A DNA stretch of 9,926 bases from assembly GCA_025963815.1 (NCBI GenBank), contig JAOQAA010000684.1, positions 1 through 9,926 on the forward strand, written 5' to 3'. The position numbers and the translations under genes are program-made. The stretch comes from Capsulimonas sp. Its GTDB lineage: Bacteria; Armatimonadota; Armatimonadia; Armatimonadales; Capsulimonadaceae. Below, piece by piece: positions 1 to 6,200 of the stretch (its first letter is position 1; every line of letters begins with the position of its first letter). The notes under the pieces were generated by a model. The model did no database searches. It had not been told where the DNA came from and saw only the letters and a list, made by a program, of their open reading frames with translations.

Positions 1-729
1 GGTATGATGCAGTACTTGCAGGATAACGATGAAACGTTTCCGTGCAACAATCGGTACAACTTTGGCGGAAACAATTACTGGGAGGGACACGGCTGGGGTT
101 CGGCCATCTATCCGTATGTCAAAAGCACGGAAGTTTACCATTGTCCGGACGACCCGACCCCCCAAACCAAAAACTTAAATGGCCAGAACGAGATCGATTA
201 CCCGATCTCCTATGCGATGAACTCTGGTTTGGACGGCCACGGATTTTCCTTCAACAACAATCCCGGCGCACGCCTGTCGACCCTCACGGCGCCGGTCTAT
301 ACTGTGCTTTTGATGGAGGCGCAGGGCGCCCAATGCGACTTGGTGAATATCAATGACGACGGCTTCTCTGCTAACCCTACCCCAGCCGGCAACGGCGGAG
401 ATGGCGGCGCAGGCTGGATCGACCTCACCCCAAACGCCAAATACGCGGTAAGCCAGGGCGCGAACAAAGCGATGGGCATCCCCGCACGCTTCACCAACCG
501 CGTTCTCACCCAGTGCCGCCATACGAACGGAGCCAACTTCACCCTGGCCGATGGGCACTCGAAGTATCTGCTTCCCGAACAAGTGTCGTCCGGCGACTGG
601 AACACGAGCACGGACTGCGACCAGGATATGGGGGGGACACCGTGCGTGGCCGGCGCGCACGTCGCCGCCGGAACGGGATTCATGGGTCAGGCGCCAAAGA
701 ACTTCCGCGCGACTTTCAGCCCCAGATAG
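1..729 (+). CDS. DUF1559-type prepilin-like protein, 3' part (5' end outside window)
   Basis: The frame is open from base 1, so the gene starts upstream; the ATG codons at 4 and 7 are unlikely starts because the text around them (GMMQYLQDNDETFP) is the conserved segment that normally follows the N-terminal pilin helix. About 242 residues are visible. The family diagnostic is the motif H-X9-DG, seen here as RHTNGANFTLADGHSKYL near residues 174-191, and the protein ends in ATFSPR, an ending I associate with these proteins. The N-terminal prepilin cleavage site and hydrophobic helix must lie outside the window. DUF1559 proteins are type II secretion/type IV pilus-like pseudopilins found in large paralogous sets in Planctomycetota, Armatimonadota and relatives; their exact roles are mostly unknown. 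Visible cysteines (for example in YHCPDD, AQCDL, TQCRH, TDCDQ, TPCVA) are compatible with an extracytoplasmic disulfide-stabilised fold. The gene ends 15 bases before a strong hairpin and converges on the SDR gene. Confidence 0.85.
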   Translation, partial: GMMQYLQDNDETFPCNNRYNFGGNNYWEGHGWGSAIYPYVKSTEVYHCPDDPTPQTKNLNGQNEIDYPISYAMNSGLDGHGFSFNNNPGARLSTLTAPVYTVLLMEAQGAQCDLVNINDDGFSANPTPAGNGGDGGAGWIDLTPNAKYAVSQGANKAMGIPARFTNRVLTQCRHTNGANFTLADGHSKYLLPEQVSSGDWNTSTDCDQDMGGTPCVAGAHVAAGTGFMGQAPKNFRATFSPR

Positions 730-744
730 ACACTTCGGAACAAA

Positions 745-763
745 GACGGCGCGGCGCGCCGTC
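745..763 (-). terminator. Hairpin between convergent genes, probable terminator of the SDR gene
   Basis: A perfect 8-bp stem (GACGGCGC / GCGCCGTC) encloses a 3-base loop. It lies directly next to the SDR stop codon (765-767, minus) and 15 bases after the prepilin stop. Read on the minus strand the stem is followed by TTTGTT, a short U-rich run; on the plus strand it is followed by CTCACACC, with no U-run. It therefore fits an intrinsic terminator for the SDR gene best, and may also block or stabilise the prepilin transcript from the other side. Confidence 0.65.
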
Positions 764-764
764 C

Positions 765-1487
765 TCACACCAGCCGATGTCCGCCGTCGATATTCAGGGT
801 TTCCCCCGTGGTGAAGGCGCTGCCCATCAGAAACAGAGCCGCCAGCGCGATGTCGGCGGGCGAACCGATGCGTCCGACCGGCAATCGGCTCGCCATTTGC
901 GCGAGGATCGTGTCTTTGTTTCCGCCGCCGATGGTGTCCCAGATTGGCGTGTCCACCCATCCCGGCGAGATCAAATTGACGCGAACCGGGGCGATCTCCA
1001 AAGCCAGGGCGCGCACGAGGCCGGACAGACCGGCATTCGCCGCCGCCAGCACCGAGGCGCGTGGGCCAGGACGGTCCGCGGCGATCCCGCCGGTGAAGGT
1101 GAATGAGCCTCCCACGCGAATCCGATCGACGCCGTGCTTCACGAGCATCAACGGCCCGATAAGCTTGGCGTCGAGCGCCCTGCGGGCCTCATCGATATCG
1201 AACTCACGCACCGGCTGATACGCCGCCCAGACGGCGGTGCTGATCAGATGGTCGAAGCCTCCGACCATTTCAAAGAGCCGCTGGATCTGGACTTCGTCAA
1301 CGGCGTCCGCCACAACAGCCTGAACCTGCGCCGGATTGCCCAAACCCAGTAACGCCCGATCAAGCTTCTCCTGTGAGCGCCCCACAATCACGACTTCCGC
1401 CCCGTCTTTGAACGCCGCTTCCGCGATCCCCAGGCCAATGCCGGAGCCGCCGCCCACCACAATCACCGTTTTTCCTACAAGAGTCAT
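765..1487 (-). CDS. Short-chain dehydrogenase/reductase (SDR) family protein with atypical active site
   Basis: A 240-residue protein, the usual length of a single-domain classical SDR. The Rossmann nucleotide-binding glycine motif is GGGSGIG (residues 12-18) and the C-terminal landmarks are VNLISPGWVDTP (170-181) and LNIDGGH (231-237). I chose the ATG at 1487 because AAGGAG lies 8 bases upstream; a longer frame to 1565 would run through the promoter. The usual catalytic residues are absent: at the YxxxK position the sequence is LAAAN (147-151), so Tyr is Leu and Lys is Asn, and the catalytic Ser region reads SFTFTGG (128-134). The NNAG motif is replaced by STAV (83-86). I recall a divergent SDR subgroup with similar substitutions, so this is probably a subfamily trait, and the protein may bind NAD(P)(H) without classical oxidoreductase chemistry. 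It is divergent from the MarR gene, with a putative operator between them, so MarR control is likely. The substrate cannot be read from the sequence. Confidence 0.88.
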   Translation of the reverse strand: MTLVGKTVIVVGGGSGIGLGIAEAAFKDGAEVVIVGRSQEKLDRALLGLGNPAQVQAVVADAVDEVQIQRLFEMVGGFDHLISTAVWAAYQPVREFDIDEARRALDAKLIGPLMLVKHGVDRIRVGGSFTFTGGIAADRPGPRASVLAAANAGLSGLVRALALEIAPVRVNLISPGWVDTPIWDTIGGGNKDTILAQMASRLPVGRIGSPADIALAALFLMGSAFTTGETLNIDGGHRLV

Positions 1488-1520
1488 TGCTCGATCTCCT
1501 TTAAAATTTATCTTCACTTC

Positions 1521-1542
1521 AAGATACTTTGAATTAAGATAC
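1521..1542. promoter_or_regulatory. Putative MarR operator between the SDR and marR genes
   Basis: This AT-rich segment contains ATACTTTGAATTA (1524-1536), which shares 11 of 13 positions with ATACTTTGTTTTA at 2089-2101 in the other gap flanking marR. It also shows an inverted repeat TTCAA-N6-TTGAA (1518-1533) and a direct repeat of AAGATAC (1521-1527 and 1536-1542). It covers the -10 and start of the SDR promoter and lies just upstream of the marR -10. Operator function is inferred from position and repetition. Confidence 0.5.
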
Positions 1543-1565
1543 CTAGTTTTCTTCGCCGATGTCAA
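1536..1565 (-). promoter_or_regulatory. Putative promoter of the SDR gene
   Basis: On the minus strand, TTGACA (1565-1560) is a perfect -35 hexamer, followed after 18 bases by TATCTT (1541-1536), which matches the -10 consensus at 4 of 6 positions. Transcription would begin near 1529, about 40 bases before the SDR ATG at 1487. The putative MarR box overlaps the -10 and start site. Confidence 0.55.
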
Positions 1566-1567
1566 GC

Positions 1568-1573
1568 TATAAT
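1568..1573 (+). promoter_or_regulatory. -10 box of marR, suggesting a leaderless transcript
   Basis: A perfect TATAAT lies six bases before the ATG at 1580 (TATAATGGAAGAATG). A start site at the normal distance from this box would fall on or next to that A, giving an mRNA with essentially no 5' leader. No convincing -35 hexamer is seen at 16-18 bases upstream. Confidence 0.5.
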
Positions 1574-1579
1574 GGAAGA

Positions 1580-2068
1580 ATGCAAACCGATCGAGTCGAT
1601 GAGATTTTGGCGCAGTGGCGCAAAGAACAGCCGGAACTGAAGACTGAGACGATCGCGGTGGTCGGTCGTATTCTGATGGCGTCGGAGATGCTAAAAACGC
1701 GTATTCAGCCCGTCTTCGAGCATTATGGGATCAGCTTTGGAGGCGGCGACGTGCTGGCGTCGCTGCGCCGCAATGGTCCGCCGTACGAGCTTTCCCCGAC
1801 ACACCTCTACCGGGAGCTGATGCTGACGTCCGGCACAATGACAAACCGTCTCGACCGCCTAGAGCAGAGCGGCTTCATTGCGCGGCGTCCCGACCCCAAC
1901 GACCGGCGTGGCACATTGGTTTGCCTGACGCCCGAGGGACTGGCAGTGATCGATGAAGCGATGGCCGAACATATGGAAAACGAACGCAATCTGCTCAGCG
2001 CGCTCGGCGCGGAAGAACAGCAGCAGCTTGCGCAGCTGCTGTCGCGATTAATTCGCAGCTGGGATTGA
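1580..2068 (+). CDS. MarR-family winged-helix transcriptional regulator
   Basis: A 162-residue protein, typical for MarR. N- and C-terminal helices for dimerisation flank a winged helix-turn-helix: LSPTHLYRELMLTSGT (residues 71-86), then the recognition helix and turn TMTNRLDRLEQSGFI (86-100), then the wing with RRPDPNDRRG (102-111), the family's conserved Asp/Arg wing region, and LTPEG (116-120). MarR proteins usually repress their own gene and neighbours, and are released by small phenolic or other ligands or by oxidation. Upstream ATGs are possible at 1559 (169 residues); I prefer 1580 because 1559 lies ahead of the TATAAT box at 1568-1573 and has no ribosome-binding site. The divergent SDR gene and the downstream membrane protein gene both carry the same AT-rich box over their promoters, so these are the likely targets. 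The ligand is unknown. Confidence 0.88.
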   Translation: MQTDRVDEILAQWRKEQPELKTETIAVVGRILMASEMLKTRIQPVFEHYGISFGGGDVLASLRRNGPPYELSPTHLYRELMLTSGTMTNRLDRLEQSGFIARRPDPNDRRGTLVCLTPEGLAVIDEAMAEHMENERNLLSALGAEEQQQLAQLLSRLIRSWD

Positions 2069-2093
2069 CATTTTCCCAGTCATGCAATATACT
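2065..2093 (+). promoter_or_regulatory. Strong sigma-70-type promoter of the PEP-CTERM membrane protein gene
   Basis: TTGACA (2065-2070) and TATACT (2088-2093) are separated by exactly 17 bases, a near-consensus promoter. The -35 overlaps the marR stop codon. Transcription would start near 2100, inside the inverted repeat 2090-2108, leaving a leader of about 36 bases before the TTG start at 2136. Confidence 0.7.
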
Positions 2094-2108
2094 TTGTTTT
2101 ATAAAGTA
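2089..2108. promoter_or_regulatory. Putative MarR operator over the promoter of the membrane protein gene
   Basis: A perfect 6-bp inverted repeat, TACTTT-N7-AAAGTA (2090-2108), overlaps the -10 hexamer and the expected start site. Its left half lies within ATACTTTGTTTTA, matching the box between the SDR and marR genes at 11 of 13 positions. The size and symmetry fit a MarR dimer site; binding itself is inferred. Confidence 0.5.
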
Positions 2109-2135
2109 GTTTAAATCAGCAAAAGGGAACTATCC

Positions 2136-3092
2136 TTGTCACCTACAATTCGCCCTGTACGCTGGAACGGCGCCGTTATCGCCGCAGTATTATCGATCAT
2201 CTCCATGGCGGTCGAGATGTCGATCCGGATTTGCTCGTCCGTGATGTTCGATCCGCTCCCGGACGCCGTCGCCGTCTTCGCCTACGGACTGATCCCCGTG
2301 ACATTGCTGCTGAATGTGGGCTTACTGCGAAGCGCTGAGATTCCTACGAACCGTCTTCGAGTGCTCCACGGCGCGGCATACGCAGCGACCATAATTTCAA
2401 TTGTCGTCGCCGCGCTCTATACATTCAGCTTCTTGGTGCTGATGCCGCTTAGCTTGATCGCGATCTTAGGCATGGGAATTGGCTTCTGCGCCTGGAGTCC
2501 TTTGATCAATCTGATTGTCCTCTGCCGTCAGCTTCAGGCGCTAAAAGAACGGCGCCGTCAGGAGGAGATTGCGCTTCCCTCATTGTCGAACGCAGTGACG
2601 GTCTGTGTGAGCGCGCTTCTGATGATCCAGATGGTCGCTGCCCCGCTGGTGATCGGCAGAGCCGTAATGGAGGCAATGTACGAGCCTGCAAAACGCGCTT
2701 CCGCAGTCACGCGCCTTCGTTTTCTGCACGCCGAAGATGCTCTTCTCACAAATGCCGGGGTGAGAAACCCCAGCTTCTGGTTTCAGGCAGGAGCTGGCCA
2801 GTTTACTTCGATCTGGGATAGTTTTGACGACGAAACTTACCGAAAAGAGCCCAAAGGAGCAATTGACGCCAAGGCGGTCTATTACCTTGTGACGGGCCGG
2901 TCGGCGTCCACCGCCCCGCCGCCGTCCGGACGCCGCCCTGGGCAACGCCGCGGAAGACGCCGCCTGGGAACAGGACATGGCTGTGGAGGAAACCGGCGGG
3001 ACGAAGGTGGGACATCCGGCGCGCGGACTTCTTCTGGCGTCCTCCGAACTCAACGGCACACTCACGCCGGATCGGGAAAGCGCTGCGTGTGA
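2136..3092 (+). CDS. N-terminal fragment of a frameshifted PEP-CTERM integral membrane protein (TIGR02921-like)
   Basis: Starts with TTG at 2136, preceded by AAAGGGAA at a 6-7 base distance; an in-frame TAA at 2112 rules out an earlier start and no ATG fits. Hydrophobic stretches at about residues 13-35, 43-64, 81-103, 104-130 and 151-173 predict five membrane segments, followed by a soluble stretch (about 180-260) rich in aromatic residues (NPSFWFQAG, DAKAVYYLVTG). Up to about residue 263 (base 2924) the protein looks natural. After that the frame turns into Arg/Gly-rich text and stops at 3092, while the neighbouring frame carries a VIT domain. I infer that this is the front part of one gene whose remainder is the next entry, split by a one-base frame change near 2914-2928. 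It supplies the membrane insertion that the C-terminal part lacks. A near-consensus promoter and a likely MarR operator precede it. Confidence 0.7.
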   Translation: MSPTIRPVRWNGAVIAAVLSIISMAVEMSIRICSSVMFDPLPDAVAVFAYGLIPVTLLLNVGLLRSAEIPTNRLRVLHGAAYAATIISIVVAALYTFSFLVLMPLSLIAILGMGIGFCAWSPLINLIVLCRQLQALKERRRQEEIALPSLSNAVTVCVSALLMIQMVAAPLVIGRAVMEAMYEPAKRASAVTRLRFLHAEDALLTNAGVRNPSFWFQAGAGQFTSIWDSFDDETYRKEPKGAIDAKAVYYLVTGRSASTAPPPSGRRPGQRRGRRRLGTGHGCGGNRRDEGGTSGARTSSGVLRTQRHTHAGSGKRCV

Positions 3093-4590
3093 CTGGATCA
3101 TGGAGTTTCGCAATACCGGCGACCAGCCTCAGGAAGCGCGCGCGGATATTTTACTGCCCGAAGGCGGAGTAATCGACCGCGCGTCGCTGTGGATCAACGG
3201 GGTGGAGCGCAGCGCAGCGTTCGGTTCGACGGGAGCAGTCAGGGAAGCATATCAGAAAGTCGCCGTGGTGGAACGTCGCGATCCTCTGCTCGTGACTTCC
3301 GTCGCTCCGGGGCGGGTGCTCGCCCAGTGCTTTCCCGTTCCCGCCCATGGCGCCATGAAGATCCGTCTCGGAATGACCGCTCCCCTGCAATGGCGCGACC
3401 CCGCAGCTCCGGCTCTCGCCTTCACGCCGCCCATTCTCGAAGACGCCAACTTCCGAATCGATCGATCTCTGCGTCATTCGATGCATTTGGAAGGAAAATG
3501 GAGCCAAGGGAGTGGCCGCCTGAGCGGAGCGTCGCAATGGCAAATCGAGGATCGCGGCGATCTTCATACCGCCTCCCTTCTCCTAAATGCGAAGGAGACG
3601 CGAACTCCGCCTGCCCTGACGATTTCCGGAGGTCCGGCGCCGCAGGCAGGCGACAAAATCGGAAGCGACCGCGTGCGGCGTGTGTCGCCGTTCGCGCCGC
3701 CCGCACACCCTGTCAATCTCGTCGTGCTGATCGACCCCACGGTGCGCGTCGGCGAGGCGCTGGGCGCCCAGCCGCAGCGCGAACTGCGCGCCGCGCTGGC
3801 GGCTCTTCCCGCTGGCTCGCGGTATCTGATCGCAAACTCCCGCCATCCGGAGCGCGGCTCGACCGGATGGGAGTCGGCCGGCGCTCCCATCCCAGGCGAC
3901 GATTCCTGGTGGAGCGACCTTCACTATGTCGGCGGCCTGGATTCGATGGGCGCGCTTGAGTGGGCGTGCGCCGCCGCCAAAGCGAGGACGACTCCCTCTG
4001 CGGTCCTGTGGCTGCATGACGCAAAACCAGATTCCGTCTGCGATGTCGATACCCTGAAAACCGCCAAGGACTCGCCTATTCATCACACGATCCTGGTCGG
4101 CGTCCGCTGCGGAGCCGGCGAAGACGCCGTCATGGAGGCTATCGCGAACGATCGCGGCGTCTATGCTCTCTCGGCCACTACGAGCCACGTGATGGAGAAC
4201 GCCGTCCGTCTCGCGGCATACGCCGCCACGGCGCCTTCGGACACGGCGGAAATTCCGCTCGGTGGTCGAGAACCCGCCGTCAACGGCCTTTATCTGCCAC
4301 CGAATGTTTCAGGCGGAGACAGCGTGTCCGCCGCAAGCCGCGTTCTCGCGACCTGGCGGCACGCCGCATCCACCCACAATGAGCGTCTCGCCGCTTCCAA
4401 ACTCGCCGTCGAAAGCCACATCGTTACGCCGCTCTCCGGCGCGGTCGTTCTGGAAACCAAGGGACAGTATCAGGAAGCCGGGCTGAAAGCGCCCGCGCCT
4501 GCCGCCGTTCCGGAACCGTCCGGCGTCGCGGCGCTGCTCCTCGGAGCTTTGCTCCTGTTCTGGCAAGTTCGGAGACGACGCCCCGCATAA
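2977..4590 (+). CDS. C-terminal fragment of the same gene: VIT domain, VWA-like region and PEP-CTERM sorting signal
   Basis: Residue numbers count from the ATG at 2977, which is probably not a true start: related text continues upstream in the same frame (PDAALGNAAEDAAWEQD, from 2926) to a stop at 2890-2892. Residues about 15-140 form a VIT (vault protein inter-alpha-trypsin) domain, with the hallmark REAYQKVAVVERRDPLLV (89-106) and QCFPVP (117-122). Residues about 245-420 resemble a VWA fold, but the metal-site motif DxSxS reads DPTVR (253-257), so metal binding is doubtful. HIVTPLSGAVVLETKGQY (481-498) is typical of exosortase-linked VIT proteins. The end is a textbook PEP-CTERM tail: VPEPSG (511-516), a hydrophobic helix (517-530) and RRRR (532-535). 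Such tails are cut by an exosortase, which is not encoded here. With no signal peptide of its own this half could not be exported, which supports fusion to the preceding fragment. I recall TIGR02921 as the family combining several membrane segments with a PEP-CTERM end. Confidence 0.78.
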   Translation: MAVEETGGTKVGHPARGLLLASSELNGTLTPDRESAACDWIMEFRNTGDQPQEARADILLPEGGVIDRASLWINGVERSAAFGSTGAVREAYQKVAVVERRDPLLVTSVAPGRVLAQCFPVPAHGAMKIRLGMTAPLQWRDPAAPALAFTPPILEDANFRIDRSLRHSMHLEGKWSQGSGRLSGASQWQIEDRGDLHTASLLLNAKETRTPPALTISGGPAPQAGDKIGSDRVRRVSPFAPPAHPVNLVVLIDPTVRVGEALGAQPQRELRAALAALPAGSRYLIANSRHPERGSTGWESAGAPIPGDDSWWSDLHYVGGLDSMGALEWACAAAKARTTPSAVLWLHDAKPDSVCDVDTLKTAKDSPIHHTILVGVRCGAGEDAVMEAIANDRGVYALSATTSHVMENAVRLAAYAATAPSDTAEIPLGGREPAVNGLYLPPNVSGGDSVSAASRVLATWRHAASTHNERLAASKLAVESHIVTPLSGAVVLETKGQYQEAGLKAPAPAAVPEPSGVAALLLGALLLFWQVRRRRPA

Positions 4591-4845
4591 CGCCTCGCCC
4601 CAAAGAGAAACCATGTCCTCCATTTCCCGTTGTAGGAGAGATCCAAGCGGCAATGGAGGCAACATGGAGCACAAACAAGAAACGGTGGATGAAACACTCC
4701 GCGTCACGCTTGGCGTTTGCTTCTTTGCATTTTTGAAGGACGCTCCGGATTTCGTCGTCATGCCCCTCCGCACTCCACCTTAATTCGTCGAACGACGCGC
4801 CTGTTCGCTTTCTCCTTGACGGGATCTTATCTTCAAGAACACCTG
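4591..4845. other. Intergenic stretch with no recognised gene
   Basis: About 255 bases between the PEP-CTERM stop and the next promoter. The only plus-strand frame with any initiation signal runs from ATG 4664 to TAA 4783 (39 codons) with GGAGG four bases before the ATG; its product has no recognisable similarity. Short minus-strand frames also run through here into the antisense of the PEP-CTERM gene. I see no clear terminator after 4590. It may be a decayed gene or plain spacer. Confidence 0.4.
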
Positions 4846-4851
4846 TATAAT
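4846..4851 (+). promoter_or_regulatory. -10 box for the DUF2330 transcript
   Basis: A perfect TATAAT (4846-4851) directly preceded by TG. A TTGACG lies at 4816-4821 but is 24 bases away, too far to be its partner, and no good -35 exists at 16-18 bases. Transcription would begin near 4858, giving a leader of about 75 bases that holds a strong AGGAGG and a short ORF. Confidence 0.45.
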
Positions 4852-4890
4852 AAGGGAGCAGGCACAATATCCTAGGAGGAGTGGCTCTTC

Positions 4891-4923
4891 ATGACATTCA
4901 TCCCGACTGACAAAGAAACGTGA
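4891..4923 (+). CDS. Possible 10-codon leader ORF upstream of the DUF2330 gene
   Basis: ATG at 4891 encodes MTFIPTDKET and stops at TGA 4921-4923, 12 bases before and in the same frame as the DUF2330 ATG at 4936. A consensus AGGAGG (4874-4879) precedes it by 11 bases, the strongest ribosome-binding signal in the area, whereas the DUF2330 ATG has only the A-rich AGAAAAAAGAAA. It could be a leader that couples translation by reinitiation, or the original start of the DUF2330 gene cut off by a nonsense change in the region before the signal peptide. The sequence alone cannot decide. Confidence 0.35.
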   Translation: MTFIPTDKET

Positions 4924-4935
4924 AGAAAAAAGAAA

Positions 4936-6069
4936 ATGCAGCGCCAATTTTTGACCATTAAACATCTGCCGACTCTGCTGGCGATCATAGGATCCCTTGC
5001 GGCCTCACACTTGGTCCATGCCTGTGCGACGCTCTCCTTGCCCGGAACAGCCATGGAAATCGCGCAGGAGCAGGCGATCATCGTCTGGGATCCGGGGACA
5101 CATACCGAGCATTTTATTCGCCGCGCGGATTTCGTGGGGACCGGAAAGGATGTGGGTTTTCTTGTACCGACCCCGGAAGCGCCAAAACTCAATCCCGTCA
5201 ATGATGAGGTCTTCGGGGACCTCGATAAGTTTGGCGAGCCCGAAATCAACGCTGATCCAAGGCAAGGGATTCGGTTCACTAGCGTGCTGGAATACTTGGG
5301 TCAGACCGCCGGGAACAAACTGGGGACAGTCGGGGGAAATGTGACGGCCGAAGTCGATGTCGTCAGCTCGGAAACGGTGGGCGGATACGACGCGACGGTT
5401 CTGCGGGCAAACGATGCAGGGGCGCTGGAGCAGTGGCTGCACAGCCATGGGTATTCGCCGCGAACCACGCTGTCGAAGTGGCTCGCGCCCTATATCCAAA
5501 AGGGCTGGGCGATTACCGCGTTCAAAATCACCAACGGCGGGCGTCAGGGAGCAGACCCGTCGGCAAGCGTTTGTATGACGTTCCACACGGAAAAGCCTTT
5601 TTTCCCATACAGCGAACCTTCGGATTCCAGAATCCCGAATGAAAGCTCCATCCCTCGCAGCCTGAGCATTTATTTACTCACAACATCGCGAATGGAAGGC
5701 GTCCTGGAAGCAGGAACAAGCGACTGGCAAGGCGAGACGCTGTTTACCAAACGGCTTCCCGCTAGACTCGCTCCGGAACTGAGAACAAAACTAGCCCTGA
5801 GTGAGGAGGACGCCGCTCCGGGGCAATGGATCACGGCGTTTGTCGATAAGGCTCCAGCGCGTATTGGCGATGGCGACCTTGACTTTCAGCCATCCCGAAG
5901 CCAAGATGAGATCGTACCGCCGACGAAGTTCATCGGACGTGACGAACGAACGCCGATTTATGTCGATGTCCTTGTATTCTTCTCCTTGATCGTATTCTCG
6001 GTGGCTGGCGGCTGGAAAAAACTCGGCGCGGCAAGAGCGCGCCGACGGCGTCAGCGCCATGCGCTTTGA
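4936..6069 (+). CDS. DUF2330 domain-containing secreted, membrane-anchored protein
   Basis: A 377-residue protein with a signal peptide: basic n-region and hydrophobic core LPTLLAIIGSLAASHLVHA (residues 11-29), with cleavage likely after HA, leaving Cys30. LVHAC is a poor lipobox because of His before Ala, so lipoprotein processing is doubtful. The body matches DUF2330: AQEQAIIVWDPGTHTEHFIRR (about 43-63) and DVGFLVPTPEAP (72-83) are the family's usual opening, followed by a region with WLAPYIQKGWAITAFKI (182-198). A single membrane segment at about 341-359 and a basic tail (KK, ARARRRR) anchor it with a short cytoplasmic end, giving a large extracytoplasmic domain. The biochemical function of DUF2330 is unknown. 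The ATG at 4936 places the basic residues just before the hydrophobic core; the better ribosome-binding site belongs to the leader ORF upstream. It appears to be transcribed alone or with the small ORF that follows. Confidence 0.85.
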   Translation: MQRQFLTIKHLPTLLAIIGSLAASHLVHACATLSLPGTAMEIAQEQAIIVWDPGTHTEHFIRRADFVGTGKDVGFLVPTPEAPKLNPVNDEVFGDLDKFGEPEINADPRQGIRFTSVLEYLGQTAGNKLGTVGGNVTAEVDVVSSETVGGYDATVLRANDAGALEQWLHSHGYSPRTTLSKWLAPYIQKGWAITAFKITNGGRQGADPSASVCMTFHTEKPFFPYSEPSDSRIPNESSIPRSLSIYLLTTSRMEGVLEAGTSDWQGETLFTKRLPARLAPELRTKLALSEEDAAPGQWITAFVDKAPARIGDGDLDFQPSRSQDEIVPPTKFIGRDERTPIYVDVLVFFSLIVFSVAGGWKKLGAARARRRRQRHAL

Positions 6070-6086
6070 ACTTTCAGGGGATTACA

Positions 6087-6200
6087 ATGCCGTTTCATTC
6101 ACAAACACAGAATCATAATCTCTTGATTGTACTTGCCGCCACGTTATTTGCGCCTGCGCATCCGGCCAACACGATAAGAACAAATTTACACACAAGCTAA
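6087..6200 (+). CDS. Possible small ORF, 37 residues, signal-peptide-like
   Basis: ATG at 6087 lies 17 bases after the DUF2330 stop, with CAGGGGA five bases upstream as a reasonable ribosome-binding site; it stops at TAA 6198-6200. The product starts with a polar stretch (MPFHSQTQNHN), then LLIVLAATLFAPAHPA, which resembles a signal-peptide core and cleavage site, then a short tail. It could be a small exported peptide, the front of a truncated gene, or chance. I do not recognise it. Confidence 0.3.
   Translation: MPFHSQTQNHNLLIVLAATLFAPAHPANTIRTNLHTS

Noticed and set aside
175..960. Minus-strand open frame of 261 codons across the prepilin gene and the SDR 3' end
   Set aside because: It crosses two well-supported genes and the hairpin between them, and is Arg/Ala/Gly-rich with no motif.
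1488..1565. N-terminal extension of the SDR to an ATG at 1565
   Set aside because: The extra 26 residues would overlap the promoter and operator, while AAGGAG stands at a good distance before the ATG at 1487 and the Rossmann fold starts just after it.
2059..2079. Hairpin CTGGGA-N9-TCCCAG across the marR stop codon as a terminator
   Set aside because: The stem is short and no T-run follows. The same bases form the -35 and spacer of the strong promoter for the next gene, so the symmetry may be incidental.
4664..4783. A 39-codon frame with GGAGG close to its ATG
   Set aside because: The Shine-Dalgarno spacing is only four bases, no promoter is seen and the product resembles nothing known to me.
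4816..4851. TTGACG and TATAAT as a matched promoter pair before the DUF2330 gene
   Set aside because: The spacer is 24 bases, too long for a sigma-70 promoter; only the -10 was kept.
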